This document shows positions 25,001 to 37,847 of a stretch of DNA of 64,000 nt, piece by piece. Every line of letters begins with the position of its first letter. Position 1 is the stretch's first letter. A program made the position numbers and the translations under genes. The stretch spans positions 30,032,983-30,096,982 of the forward strand of contig NC_058337.1 of the NCBI RefSeq assembly GCF_905475395.1. Direction: 5' to 3'. The notes beneath the pieces were generated by a model, which saw only the letters and a program-made list of their open reading frames with translations, had not been told where the DNA came from and ran no database searches. The DNA comes from Chrysoperla carnea. Lineage: Eukaryota; Arthropoda; Insecta; Neuroptera; Chrysopidae.

Positions 25001-28000
25001 TATAAACACTCATTTTTCTCACTTGTTCCATCATGGTGTGAATTTTTAATTCGCATTTGGTTTTTATTTTATCACCATGCACTCAGAAATAATTTTCGAA
25101 AATTCAAATTTTTTAGAAATATTTTCAAAATTAAATGATTTATAATCGTATTTTCTAGGGCAATTATTAAAAATATAATGAAACGTTTGAAATATCTTTT
25201 AAACGTTTATAGTAATCTCATAAACAAAAGATGCCATTTTTGTAGATCAGTTAATTTTCCTCAAAATGTGTATTACCCATTTTATGAGTTTCATTAATTA
25301 GCGAAATATAAAATTAAGAAGAAAAATTTTTTCTGTCTCCTTTTCTAGAGCGTTTAACTTTCTACAAAAATATGTGCTGAGATTTGCTGTAAGTTCAATA
25401 AATGGCAGGATATGCTTTTTTTCAAAATGGATTGAAATAAAAATGAAAACTTTGATGGAGAGGACCTTTCTATTATTATTAATATCTCATATTTGTATAT
25501 ATAAATTTTCTAGGTGCATAGCAATCATTTTCGGTATCGAAAGCAAAAGAAAATATATTCGAATGTTTTGACTAACCCAGGTATATGATTAATTCTTATG
25601 ACTCCTAGAGCATTGATTTCTTACCTGAGAAATCAAATATACAAGGGATGACACTATTACTAGGTGTTGCGTAAATAGTATCATAATTGTCTCCCAGTGA
25701 TGAATAAGAGTAATATCGATGAATAAGAGTGCTAATTAATAAAACCGAATCATTTTAAAATTTATGCTAAAGAAATAAAATAATTGTATTTTAATCACTA
25801 CTACCCCCCCCCACCCTCTTTGGTCGAATCCTTTAAATAACATTAGTAAACACAGATAAATAAAACCTTGACAATACCCCAATAATTCTCACAATTAACT
25901 CGTAATTATCTCATCTCAAAGACATGGCCGTCAAAATTTGTAATCTAATGATCTAATGAAAATCATAATTAAATGTTGTTGTTTTTTTTTTATATAATGA
26001 AATAAATACCTTGAACAACGTGTTGACTAAAATCTATTAATCAATTAATTCGTCAACCGAGTCCAATCAATATTAGTGTTATAAGTTAGAATTTGCAACC
26101 AGTTGAATACAATATATACATTCACCTCAAGGTTACCTTTAAAATGTCTACTACCTAATTTTAAATATATAAATAAAATAAAATTTGTATTGATTTTATT
26201 AAGAAAGGCGTGTGGAGAAAAGTAGTTCAAGAGCTTAGGTTCGAAATATGTTTTCAAATCCACTTGGAGACAATGGATTTTAGATACGCCAGTAGATTTT
26301 TGCATTTTTAATAAGCTGGAAGAATTTTGAGGTTTAAACTCCTTAAAAAGAAAAACCAATTACCTTGGTCAAATAAAAATAATAAACTGAATCTTTCAGA
26401 AATATTGGATCCGAATTGAATAGTCACAGATACTTAATTTCCCATTTCTACACATGTTGGCACTGCAGGCAGAATAATTCCTTCGTGTGCAGCTCTAACT
26501 GATCCTGTACTCTTATTCAAAATGAAAGAAACTCAACTTATATTAAACACATATTGCCTATTTAAAAGGAAAGCAAATATTAACTAACCGGTAATAATAA
26601 TGAGCAAATTTTAATAAACTAATATAGTGGCAAATTTCTGTCCTTTGCTCTTAGTCTAAAATATATTTTGTATTATAAAATATATGAAAAATTATGGATG
26701 TTAAGATTTACTATGATATAAATATTAAATAGCTGAATATTGTCTCATAATTCACTTTAAGCTGTCATGAACCTAAATTATACTTATAATTCTGCTTTCA
26801 CTCGTGTCATTTCACTATGGAAAACTACGAAAATAATTTTTCAATTCTGGAGGGGGGGATGTTCCATTTGGCTACGAGAAGCGAGTCGTTGTTCGATCAA
26901 ACAAAATTTACTCAAATAAAATCAATATTTTACATTGAAATATTTTGGTTTAAAAATATTTATAAAAAAGAAAACTTGACTATTGGCACAATCAAAACTT
27001 CAACACAAGGAAAACAAAAAATTTACTGGACCACTATGGAAGAAGCAACTTTTTTTTAAAAAAGTAGAAAAAGGTAAAAAATTAAGTCCATCTTGTTTAG
27101 AACTGACGTCCCATATTGGGGACACGTATTAATATCTATATAACGAAAATTATCGAAGAGAGGAGTTTTATCATTTTACATAAAATATTTAAAGTATAAA
27201 TCTGTTCATAATTTAAGCTCTTATTAAAAATTAGCAACAGAAGAAGTTTATTTAAGTTAACCTACGTTATTTTACTTTTATATAGACTTTTGGGCAAACG
27301 TAAAATTTATAATTTGAAAATTTGTAATTAGGGTTCAGTTTAAGTTTTGAACAGGTTCAATTTAAATTTTGAACTGATATTGACACTTATTCCCGGTCTG
27401 AGATGGCTATTCTAAAAACGAGGAGCATTATCATTACATTTTTGTACCTTTCTACAAAAAAAATTTTTGTTTCAAAATGCTCAGAGATTGCTCACCACAT
27501 TTTTCGAGAAATTTCAAAGCCCATATAATTTATTTGAGGATCACCTAATTCACCTAGTAACGCTTTAAGAAACGATAAAGATAATATATTTGATGAATTT
27601 AGAACTTTTAGAAAAACTAAGCAAATTTAAATAATCAAATAATATAATGTATAACTACCTAAATTCCATTTTAACCCAGTTGTAGAAATATTTTCAGTTC
27701 GCCCACATAGTGGTATTAAACTCGTCCAATAACCACGAAGTTTTTCTGGTATTTCAATTATGTGTTTTATGTTAGCTTTTAATAGCCATGCTATTGAATT
27801 ATGTGCCAATAAAAATACGGGAATATTTCCTAAGATATTTTCAACTTTATGTAACGTATTTACATTTCCAAAAATATGATCAATTCTACCACAACTCTCC
27901 GCAACTACTAAGACTCCATCAATAGTTAAATTTCCTTTACTAATTATTTTACTTATTTCTAGTAAACTTTTTGTAAAATCAGTTTCATTTTGATCAGGCG

Positions 28001-28624
28001 TACTTAACATTCTATCTTTTGATATTAAATTTTGTTCGATAAATGTGCGCGTTTCAGCACGAATAGAATCAAAATCGCCTGTTACATAATCAGGTATAGG
28101 TGGTTTATCTTTTATAAAATAGGCATGTTGTTTTGCCCAATTAAGCCATCGATCTGTTCCACCATCAACTGTAACACGCAATTGTGCTAAAACGAAATAA
28201 GTAAATTTTTAGCATATATACACGCAATTATGAAAATATCAATGAACTCCATTTACCTTTTTCCCATAGTTGTTTTAAATAATTTTCATTTAATAGTATA
28301 GGTGTATTTAATATTACAATTGCATATCTGAATGTATCAGAAATTTCCAAAATATTTGTTGGTTTCCATTCTTTATTGCCATTACAATTATTTGTGCCAT
28401 TTTGTTTCATTATCTAAAATAAAAGAAACTATACATTAACATTACATTAATTGTTGATTTTATTAAAATTTCACATGATTTAATTTTAAGGTTTAAAATT
28501 TGAAATTTTGTACGAAGAATATTCAGTGCCATCTTTTATTGCATTTCCTAACTAAAATGTAAAGTAACCAATAATACCATCCAAAACAGTATTGATTAAT
28601 TTAACTTACTTCCATACATTCCAT
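19046..28624 (-). CDS. TPK1: Thiamin pyrophosphokinase, complete three- or four-exon gene
   Basis: Transfers pyrophosphate from ATP to thiamine, giving thiamine diphosphate in the cytosol. Coding exons (minus): 28257-28410, 27659-28186, 19046-19167; all junctions are GT-AG and in phase. From the ATG at 28410 the product is 267 residues; vertebrate TPK1 is about 243. Visible motifs: VDGGTDRW (58-65), GDFDSI (88-93), STPDQNETDF (113-122), CGRIDH (151-155), TTGLKWNL (220-227), and in the last exon FGSLVSTSNSY and LLWAM, the family C-terminus. The GG usually preceding GRxDH is ES-C here. A splice acceptor at 28414-28415 lies just before the ATG, and a good donor after 28610 would add an in-frame leader (ATG at 28622-28624, giving MECMEI), so the true start may be 28624. 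The last intron is 8.5 kb and contains two foldbacks. The neighbouring M1 gene lies upstream on the same strand; no functional link is implied. Confidence 0.95.
19514..20006. repeat. Foldback element in the TPK1 intron
   Basis: Arms about 19514-19600 and 19905-20006 pair through blocks such as AACGGTAAGAG and TTGATCCTCATAAAA. Internal blocks, including GAAACATTTTTTCG at 19629, also have inverted partners. Non-coding. Confidence 0.7.
20659..21202. repeat. Foldback element in the TPK1 intron, arms ~150 bp
   Basis: Left arm from 20659 (TTAGTCTAG, TTCAAATTGGTGAAAT, AATGATGTCTAGA) and right arm ending about 21202 are reverse complements with moderate divergence. The loop is about 200 bp and AT-rich. 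Confidence 0.75.
21203..27658. other. TPK1 large intron, remaining part
   Basis: 6.4 kb with no recognised gene. A C-rich tract lies near 25804-25815. A short in-phase terminal-exon-like segment on the minus strand at 26434-26513 is discussed in the findings. No transposon boundary was identified. Confidence 0.4.
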
Positions 28625-29663
28625 ATTACTGATTAGAATGGATTTTATCAATTTTATAGATGTAAAATTATAAAAGATAATAAAAGCATGGTCTACTAAT
28701 TTCGTAAAACCATTTTGTGATTTTATCGGTGGTTAATTATGGTATAATTGAAGGAATAGACAAACTAATTGCACGAGTAATTTGACATGTTAATTTCTAA
28801 ATCAAATCAAATACATCATGCATGTTACTTACGTCTGTGGATTGTGTACTATGTTTTGTGGTTATATTATTTTACGTTTTATTTTGAATGAAACAATTTT
28901 TCAGTCAAAAAGAATTTTTCACTATTAATCAGCACTTTTTAAACATGAATGTGTGTATGTTTTATCGTTTTCTTTCCTCTGAGTTCTCTAGAAGAGGTTG
29001 TATAGAGATTATAAAATGTAATGGATATTTGGGTGATTTAGGATTCAGTATCAAATATTTTAACAAACAATAACCATGATGATTGTTCTTAATATTATTC
29101 TTTTTTTTATAAATTAATCCAAACGCTCTACAAAATACGAATCTTACTTTAATAGCCAACAGCAGTTTATTTGAAAAAGAAGGTGCCGCTTTTTTATTTC
29201 ACTTGATTCAAAATTTTAGTTTGATATTGTATTTAACCAGCGGAGAATTTGTTCCTAAAAACTACCTTGAAAAAAATTTAGCGCATTGAATCGCTGGCGG
29301 TCAGAATCCTTGACACATGATTTTGAATATAATTTTATGTTTATATTTTACAATTATTAAACTTAAACCAAATTAGTTTAACTTTCATCACACATAAAGA
29401 AACAAGTATACTATTATATTTTATTGGAAAACGAGATTAGACCAAAAAATTTTGGAAAATGGAATAATTTTGCTCTAAAAGCATAACATTTATCAAACAG
29501 GTCGCAACAATACCTACCCAATACAGAGAATTCTCATATTGATGATATCCAGAGTATTTATAATTTTTTTATTTTAACTCTATTATATAAAATAAAGTTT
29601 TAGAAAATTAGCTTTATGATCTGCTCAAAATAATGCTTTTACGTGAACTTATTCAAAGACACA
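28625..29663. other. Upstream region of TPK1
   Basis: AT-rich, with no exon or repeat recognised. It must contain the TPK1 promoter, but no core element stands out. Confidence 0.35.
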
Positions 29664-30290
29664 AAAAAAGGAATGTTTCGGCATTTAGCTTAGGACCCTA
29701 CTAACGCGCAGTCTCGGAAGTGCTGGGGTTGCGATAATTAACGCTATAATAAATGAAAAACAATTTTTGGCCAATATCTCGGAAACCATCATCTTTATGA
29801 AAAGATCTAAATAGAAATTGTCGGAATTTTGTTTTTCTGAGAAAAATACGGAATCAAAAATTGTGATATCTTCAGCTATTTTCCCGGAAATCGGGAAAAA
29901 CGGCCAAATATATATAGTTATATGCTAATTAAACATATCTTGAAACTATTGATTTTATAACTTTTTTCAAACAAAAGTTGGAAATTTTTTTTTTCTAAAA
30001 AAAATGTAAAGTGAACAATTTTGATTCGTTAGTATATATGCGTTATATATATATTTGGTCGTTTTTCCCGATTTTCAGGAAAATGGCTGAATATATCACA
30101 ATTTTGGATTCTACGTTTAGGAAACAAAATTTCCAACAATTTTTGTTTATAACTTTTTTTGAAAAAGTTGATGGTTTCCGAGATATTGGCCAAAAGTCTT
30201 TTTTTTATGTGTATATGTGTAGCGTTAATTATCGCCACCCCAAACTGCGCGCTAGTAGAGTCTTAAACTAGATGCCGAAATTTTCCTTTT
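29664..30290. repeat. Foldback element, ~630 bp, arms ~240 bp
   Basis: Ends read AAAAGGAATGTTTCGGCAT and its diverged reverse complement near 30275-30290. Pairing continues through CTAACGCGCAG, TTTTTGGCCAATATCTCGGA and CGGAAATCGGGAAAAACGGC. The loop contains an inner AACAAAAGTT-type core. It lies between TPK1 and the inactive M1 gene and has no coding capacity. Confidence 0.8.
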
Positions 30291-31227
30291 CTTTTGCTCT
30301 TGAATAAATTCATAAAATCGCTTTTTTCAGTTATTTTGAGCGGCCTATTAGGTGAAAGTCTCCTAATTAATAGAGAAATTCCCATGATGGTGTTTAAAGC
30401 TTACTTTTTCATATATTAGCTTCCCTCTCAGTAACTTTAAAAAGGCATCAACGCATCTGCTAAATTCAAATTTAGAAACCAAATAGAAATTATCTCGAAA
30501 TTCTAATGAGGGCTGTTAACAGGGAAATAAATATGAATCCTATGGTTCATAACCCTTGGTCATCAATATCCAACAGGTTGATTGTGACTACACTGCGGAC
30601 AGTATAAAAACCCTCATAAAGCCTCTTTAAAACATAAAACGGAAAATACTAGCTTGGTAATGTAATACGTTGATGATTAACTGATTAACTTAACTGAAAG
30701 ATACTAATAAGTCTTACTAGTAAGAATAGATAAAAAGATATAATTTTTAAAAGAATAACAGAAAGAATGAAGAATTAAAAGATTAGGCAGAGGAAGAGAC
30801 AATTTTAAAAGATCTTACAGAATAATAACTATTGCTAAGAAAATAAAGTGACACATACGTTTTTGTTAACTAGAATTACACTTTTGAAATGTTTTAAGAG
30901 CCAAAAGAATAAAACCAAATACAAATAAAACTTATATCTCTATTTATTGTTTTAATTCGAGTTTTGTACAGCAAAAACGGTTATGAAAATTCAAAATTAA
31001 ATTTAAACGAAATAATAACAATCTTGTTTCTTTATCTTTTTACAAACCATAAGAAAATAAATAAATATTCTATACAAAGTAATTTTTGTAGTATTCAGTG
31101 GCGGATTTGTAGTTTTGGCCGAATAAGCTTTTAAAGCATATCGATGTTCTTTTATGCAATCAAGGTAATATCTCTAAAGTTAGCGTTTGCAAATCCGTCA
31201 CTGATTTAAATATAATATCGTTAAAAA
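30291..31227. other. Intergenic region 3' of the inactive M1 gene
   Basis: AT-rich, with no exon or repeat recognised. An alternative minus-strand AATAAA occurs near 30942-30947. Confidence 0.4.
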
Positions 31228-31233
31228 TTTTAT
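31228..31233 (-). terminator. Poly(A) signal overlapping the stop codon
   Basis: On the minus strand the last codons of the inactive M1 gene read CGT AAA TAA AAT, so an AATAAA hexamer (31228-31233) contains the TAA stop. If it is used, the 3' untranslated region would be only about 10-30 nt. Confidence 0.5.
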
Positions 31234-34200
31234 TTACGTAAAAATTTAACTTTTTCTTCAGAATTTTGTTGTTCTAAATAATTATCAACCCATTTTTCGA
31301 TAACTGGCAAATTCTCATCACTCCATTTAGTCTCCTCTTTTATATTTCTTAATGCTTTTTCAATAATGTATTCAGCTGTACCAAATTCACCCTGTCGTTG
31401 CACATATAATTCCGATACCATATCAAGACCTTCTTGTGTTGTAAACACATTCGTGGCTGATGTTATAATACTGTCCCATAAATGTGGTTTGTTTTCAAAT
31501 CGTACTTTTATTATCTCCCAGTTATTTTTCAAAAAGTGGAATAATGTTGTATATCCACTAGCACCACCGGTCAACATACTAAATATCAAATATATGTCGG
31601 TCTCTGTGAAATTTCCGTTATCTTCTAATATTGTAATGTTTAAAATACGATCAATTTTCCACGATTCTATTGGACATCCAACCAATGTTTTCAATAAATA
31701 TGTTCGTTCACTTTGCTTACGCGATGGGGGGAAATTTATCACACGTTGTAAACCAAATTCCCATTCTTCACGTGTCCCCCACTTGAATACTGGACATATA
31801 AATTGATTTGCCACTCTAAAATTACAAAAAAATTCAATAAATAACCTTTTTCCCAGAAGCAGTAAATATTTTATGCTCAGTGCATCTCTTCAACTTTCTA
31901 GCGGAAGTACAATGATTTGTTGGCGAGATTATGTGAAAGTAAAATCATTCCAAATTTCTCAGGTATTCATGCATCTCTGTAGGCTCCTCAAGGGGAGTTA
32001 ACATTTTGGTAAAGAAATTAAATAGGTTTTGACAGGTGAATTCTACACAAGAGGCCAGCAAAAGACAATGATCCAGCAAAACCAGCCTTAAATTCTCTCT
32101 ACGCTGGGTTATCAAAATTTATAGCAGCAGAATAATAAGATATGCACTTTCTAGAAGAACTGAGAAATGTTAATTCTGCCATAAAGAAAAAAGAAATCAA
32201 AATCGATTTTGGATAGAGAAAATTGGACATAACTTACTACGTCAAACATAGATATTATCAACGATCGCTGGAAAGACATATAATCTCACCAACTGCATGA
32301 GGAATTTGAAATCGTTAAAAAAGCACAATACAACTTTCAAAACGCAGTACCGAACATTATTAGCCAAATTTTTCTACTGCAATGTTGTTATATCTTATTT
32401 AACAAAACTTACGGATTTCCTTCATCTGGATCCTCACTTTCCATCCATTTTTTGTAAACGGCCTGAGCTTCTTCAATGCAAGGTTTATAGCCAGCTCGAC
32501 ATAAGAACACTTTAGCCAAACCACGCAAATGTGTTTGACTTCGATCTTCGTCAGGTTTTGGTTCACTTCCTAACTCTTCGTACAATGGCGTTAAAAGCAT
32601 TCGGACATATGTCTCAAATTTCTTATGAACCTCAGAACTATCAATATGACGGCCAATGTGGTCAATCATTGTAAACACTGGATCCCAAGCCAGATGATCT
32701 CGTTCATATTTCAAAAATAGTGTCATATTTAAAGCTGTAGCAAAACTCAAATCACCAGCATATGCTAAGTTCCAAGCATCATGTAATAATTTTGCTCTAG
32801 TATAAACTGGAATTCGTGATCGACCTTCTTGATTATTTAATAGATATTGTGCCAACATGTTCCAATTTTGAATATCGTAATTTACTGGGAATGGTCCTGA
32901 AATTTATAAACTTATCATTAAATATTCCTAAACTATTTTGAAAAAAATGCATACCAATTTCTTCAGGATTTACAATAATAAACTGATTTTCTTTTGGTAA
33001 ATCTTTAATTTCAATTTCACGTTCTTTTTTCATCCAGACACGAGGAGTGTAGTTATGAAAGTCTAATTTTTCTTCATCCACTAACACGATTGGAATCCAC
33101 CATAACATTTTATCTTGATCGGGGACATCATGTGGACGATCTCGCAAATAAACTCTCTAATGGGAAAAATAATGTTAATGAAAATTGAAAAATAAATATT
33201 CGAGAATGATTACCTGTTTAAGTACGGCAGAATTTTTTTTATAATCCCTAGTTACAGTTACAACTGGTAATCGATCTTTTGTAATCCATGATCCTGCAAT
33301 TTCGTTAACGCTAACTTGCCGGCATAGTACACGATTCGTATGTGCCTGTTCAGTTAATGCACTCCAAATATCATCCCCAAAGAATGTCTTGTATTCCCTA
33401 GAAATTAAAAAAAGTAATTAAAAGTAGTTATAAGATTGATTCAAATTCCCTATAATTAACTTACTTTTCACGAATAAATTTGCGTAAAGCTTGGCGGAAA
33501 GTTGTTTCACCAAGTGTATAGTTAAACATACGGAAAATTAATTCAGTTTTGGATGCAGTTGTCTCATATTTCATTCCTGTGATACGGGCATGTGGGTATC
33601 TTTTGCTGAATTCGTAATATAAAGAATATAGGATTGTCATTGGCCATTTCCCTTGTAACTCAGCGCCATTATCAATCTGAAAGAAATTTCTCAGTTTTGA
33701 AAATAGCTCAAAAATAAATAAGTTACGATTCAACTAGTAATACCTTGAAAGCAGTCCATGCAGCCATATAACTTGCTAAAGCCTTATTAATATGGGCATC
33801 ACTCCACCAGTATGGTGTAGCTAAGGCCCCTAACCATTGATAAGTGATTTCTTGAGCAATTTGCCAAACTCCTGTTCGACTTAATTCACTTTCCCTAGAA
33901 GCATAACAAAATGGATAATGGTTCCCAAAAATATTTTTATTGAAAGTTGATTTCTTACTTGAAAAATATTAACCCCCAATTGTCAGCAGGACGTACAGCA
34001 TAATAATTGGGTAACGCAACAATATCTAATTTTTTCAATGGAAAATCTAATCCCCAGTATGATTGTAGCTCTTTAACAACACGTCGAGTTCGATTTGGAA
34101 CATCCTTAAGTGGTTCTAAATAGTCACGCCGTCCATAAATCTTTACATTAACTCCATTGTCTACAGCACCGCTTTCTATGTTATGTAATTCACCAATTAC

Positions 34201-36901
34201 AAAACCAAGAGTGAATGTAGACATTGGAGGGGTAGTTTGGAAAGTATCCCAAACCCATCCTTCACGATTTTCCCTGGAAATATTGTATTTAGTTAAATTT
34301 AATATCAAGAAAACCATTATTTTGAAACTTACATATCAGTAGTTTTAGATAAAGGCATGTTTGATAGTGCCATCATACTTTTAGGTCTGGCAAGTTTCAA
34401 TTCGAATGGTGTTTTAAATGATGGTTCATCGAAGCATGGAAATACTCGACGAGCATTATTTGGTCGCATGTGTGTTGCTACAAACCATTTGCATTCATTA
34501 CTCGTTTTGTCTGCAAAACTTGTTCGAAATACGCCTTCACTAGTTTCATTCGACAATTGGCCAGAAAATGATAATTGTAATTGACAATCTGTGCCTTTTT
34601 CAACACTTTTCTCTAAATGCAAAACATACAATGGTTTTTTGGGTATACGTTCAGTACGTACAATACGAACATTTTCCGTTTTTAATTTGGGTTCACTGTA
34701 AATTAATAGAAATAAAAATATTAAAAAACATTTTATATAGATAATCACATTTTTAGATATAATATATTTATTCATCTTCATACAATAAAATCTACCATCA
34801 GCATCTGTAGTATGAATCTACTCTTGGTGAATTAATTTGTTGCTACATCTCATTTATAAAGCAGTATTAGTGTCATAAGAACCTATATTTGGAATAACTG
34901 AGAGGCTTCTCAAGAATTTCAAAGTTTCTTAGTCCATACAACAAAAAAATATGTAATATGGACGTAAAACTTGAGTGAAGAGAGTAGCAGGAAAAAAGGT
35001 ACCTATCTGGTCCAAATCTAGCCCTCGGGCATTGCGTACTTTGTACCGCGCATCAGGCGATCTTTCTTCTGTTTTCGATTATTATTAGTCTTATATTTTC
35101 TATTATTATTAGAAAAGATAAAATGAAATAATTTATTATACATATACACCACACAAACAAAATCACAGGAAAGACAGCTTGATGCGTAGTACAAATTACG
35201 CAATGACCGATGAATATCAACGCGAAGATAGGCCATTTTACCATAACAAAAGTCTTAAAATTCCCCCATTATACTACGGTAGAGAGAATTATTGGATTGT
35301 TCTTGCGCAGATAGATGACTACTCTATGCTACTTTTATTATTGTACTTAATGATATTCCCAACCAGATCTTGCCATCTTGCTTGTAATTTTTTTTTTTTT
35401 TTTAAATAAACTAAATGTATAACTAAGTAAACATTACAATCTAAACAAGAATTTGGAAAATATCGATATTTAAACTGATCGTTATATTGGCGCAGATTGT
35501 TGTGACTTGATAGAAAACGGTTTGGATTGGCAGTTTGTTTATTTACTTGCAGATGACATCACAAGCAAGTAGTGTATTCCTCATAATACAAGTTCATGCG
35601 TTAAGGTTCTAGCGTCAAATTTGATCACATGATACCCTAGAGGAGAGTGGGCAAAATTTGAATGGAACAACGTGATTCCTTGCAAAATCGTCCAACGAAG
35701 CGGGCGGGTAGCCGCTAGTAATTATTAAAATTTTACACATTGCCACTATACCTATTTTAATTAACCTACTTGTTTTCAACAGAATAGATACTCAACATTG
35801 CAACCGCTTGTGTTACTTGTAAATCCTGATGTACATGTAATTTAATTTCATCACTTGGTTCCAGCCATGTTACATTAATCCAAACAACACCATTAAATTT
35901 ACCCTCTTCTGGTTCGGCTGTAAATTCTAGTTTATATGCTGTGGGAATTACCGCTTTATCTAAGCGAGCATCAGATATCAACATGTGCGCTGCATTTAAA
36001 TCTATGCTACGACGGTTTCGTTGTTGCATCAAAGCACTCGCATTTATCTAAATACATACAGAAAATTATATTAAAAAATGTATCGCGACTAAATGTCGAA
36101 AAATATCATATTCAATGATATTCTACCACAAAAATATCCCCCGATAGTAAGTATGAGAAAATAGAGAACTTGCATTAACTTTTTTTTACCACAAATTCAT
36201 ATATAAATGAAAGATTGATTCATCTAAAGTGTATTTTAGTAATTTTTTTTAAAATTAGTAATTCCATTTAGTTACTAATTATTAATAAAAAAGAGTTATA
36301 TTTTTGAATTAAAAACGTATTTACACCCGCGGAGGCTGTGAGCCAATCGGAATCACGCTAAATTTACATTTTTCAGTTTGTTTCTATGGAAAATTCATTT
36401 AATTAGACAAAGCATTTTCCACATTGCATGTTATTTTATCATTTCTCCGTGCGATGGCGTTGCTAAAAGGATGTATTGACGCCACTGGCGTTTGAATTTA
36501 TAGTTTAGAAAAACTATTTTCAATTGTAAAATTACATGAAAAATCAATTTAAAAAAATTTTTCTTAGTAGTTTATAGTAAACTTCCGAAAAAAACAAATT
36601 AAAAAACATGCAACTTCTCTATTCTAAACAACTGTATTCAATTTACCTTGGTTGAGTTATCTAGAATTCACCTTTTTTCGCATATCATGACTGTTGATTG
36701 AGTAAAACGAAGTACTCAGACATTAAGAGAGGATATTTTTGTATAAGGATATTATTGAACAGAATATTTTTCGATAGAATGTTTAATCGTAAATCCAAAA
36801 AAATAAATAAAAAGAAATGTAAGGTATTTTAGAAAAATTACCTGATGATATCCAATACATGCTAATATTAATATCGCAATCGTTGTGGATTGCCACGACA
36901 T
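31230..36901 (-). CDS. Secreted M1 aminopeptidase-like protein lacking the zinc site
   Basis: Ten exons (minus): 36842-36901, 35770-36047, 34333-34695, 33959-34273, 33744-33894, 33465-33676, 33214-33397, 32955-33156, 32413-32896, 31230-31815. All are GT-AG and in phase, giving 944 residues without internal stops. Residues 1-20 are a signal peptide (WQSTTIAILILACIGY); there is no C-terminal hydrophobic tail for a GPI anchor, so it is probably secreted. M1 landmarks are present: RRVFPCFDEPSFKTPF, STFTLGFVIGEL, DNWGLI, WW-D, NYDIQNW, and a full C-terminal helical domain. Catalytic residues are lost: GAMEN is RPADN (328-332), HExxH is QEITY (353-357), the third zinc ligand Glu is Lys376, and the catalytic Tyr aligns with Ala430; only Glu354 remains. 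Intact exons suggest a retained non-enzymatic role such as binding or decoy; the role is inference. Its catalytic relative lies divergently at 53 kb. Confidence 0.93.
35650..35718 (+). mobile_element. Helitron-like 3' end inside intron 2
   Basis: The sequence GCGGGCGGGTAGCCGCTAG ends at 35718 and is followed by T. A GC-rich hairpin directly before CTAG is the usual Helitron 3' terminus. The 5' end within intron 2 (34696-35769) was not located. Confidence 0.5.
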
Positions 36902-36968
36902 TTTTAATAAAATTATTTTAAATTATTCTGAAATATTAAGAAAATTATTCAGAAAATTAAAAACAACT

Positions 36969-36978
36969 CTTTTATATA
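36969..36978 (-). promoter_or_regulatory. Candidate TATA box of the inactive M1 gene
   Basis: TATATAAAAG on the minus strand, 68 nt upstream of the start codon at 36901. This is a plausible distance for a short 5' untranslated region. A possible acceptor (TTTCAG) between the two leaves room for a leader intron. Confidence 0.45.
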
Positions 36979-37788
36979 AAAAACTTAGTTTATGTTCACC
37001 TGTCGTCATGAAGATGGAACGATATATCTTTGGAATGTTCACACCACGACTAATTTAAAATCTTCATCATTTACTAAACGTTTCATATATTAAATTACCA
37101 AATGAAAAATGGCATCTTTGATTAAATAATATAATATAATTCGTTCTTCATACGACCCCTTGTTTTATCATTATATCAGTAGCGGTTTTATATGCATTGA
37201 TTTGTTGGAACAAGGACAAAGAGGATAATTCGAAATTCGGTATTCGTTTATTATTCCTTATGAAAAGTTTTATTTAACCTTAAGGCTGTTGTCTCGCTAT
37301 GGGTATGTCGACAGAAAATTATAAATTTGTGTATACTTATTAAGAATGAGATAATACATTTACCATAAAAATTTGAAGTTGGATTGACCGTCTCTGACTC
37401 GAGATAAATTCAATTAAAGTTTTAGCAAGTTTTTTAATTCTAGAAAAAAAACTAGATTTAAGATATTTTCAAAAAACTAACTGAACATTCATGTATATAT
37501 TCTGAGTTTAAAAAAAAAAAAAAAACAAAAAAAAAAATCATAATTATTGACCGCTTCATTCTTGAGATATAATTACTAAAAATTATTTAAATTTATTGTA
37601 TAACTAAAACAATTATATTTAGAGTATAAGTAGTGTAAGAGAGATGTCTAATATATACAGAATACCTGATGTATGTACATTAGAGTCAAAAATAACACTA
37701 TATTTGAATATGCATGTGTACTAAGCACGTGTATACATACATATCATTGCTGTATGATGTCGTACAAAACATTTTTACAATATTGTAC
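36979..37788. other. Intergenic region 5' of the inactive M1 gene
   Basis: AT-rich, with an A-rich run near 37510-37535. No exon or bounded element was seen. Confidence 0.4.
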
Positions 37789-37847
37789 GGAGACAAAAGC
37801 CTTAAGAGTGGAGACAAAAGCCTTAAGAGTGGAGACAAAAGCCTTAT
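37789..37847. repeat. 21-bp tandem repeat, 2.8 copies
   Basis: The unit GGAGACAAAAGCCTTAAGAG plus T starts at 37789, 37810 and 37831; the third copy is partial. The copies are identical. Confidence 0.9.

Noticed and set aside
26045-26359. 104-codon minus-strand open frame inside the TPK1 intron
   Set aside because: It does not match the TPK1 C-terminus, has no recognised domain, and its composition is that of the surrounding intron; the true last exon is at 19046-19167.
31366-31806. 146-codon plus-strand open frame
   Set aside because: It is the exact antisense of the last exon of the inactive M1 gene, which has matching family motifs and splice sites.
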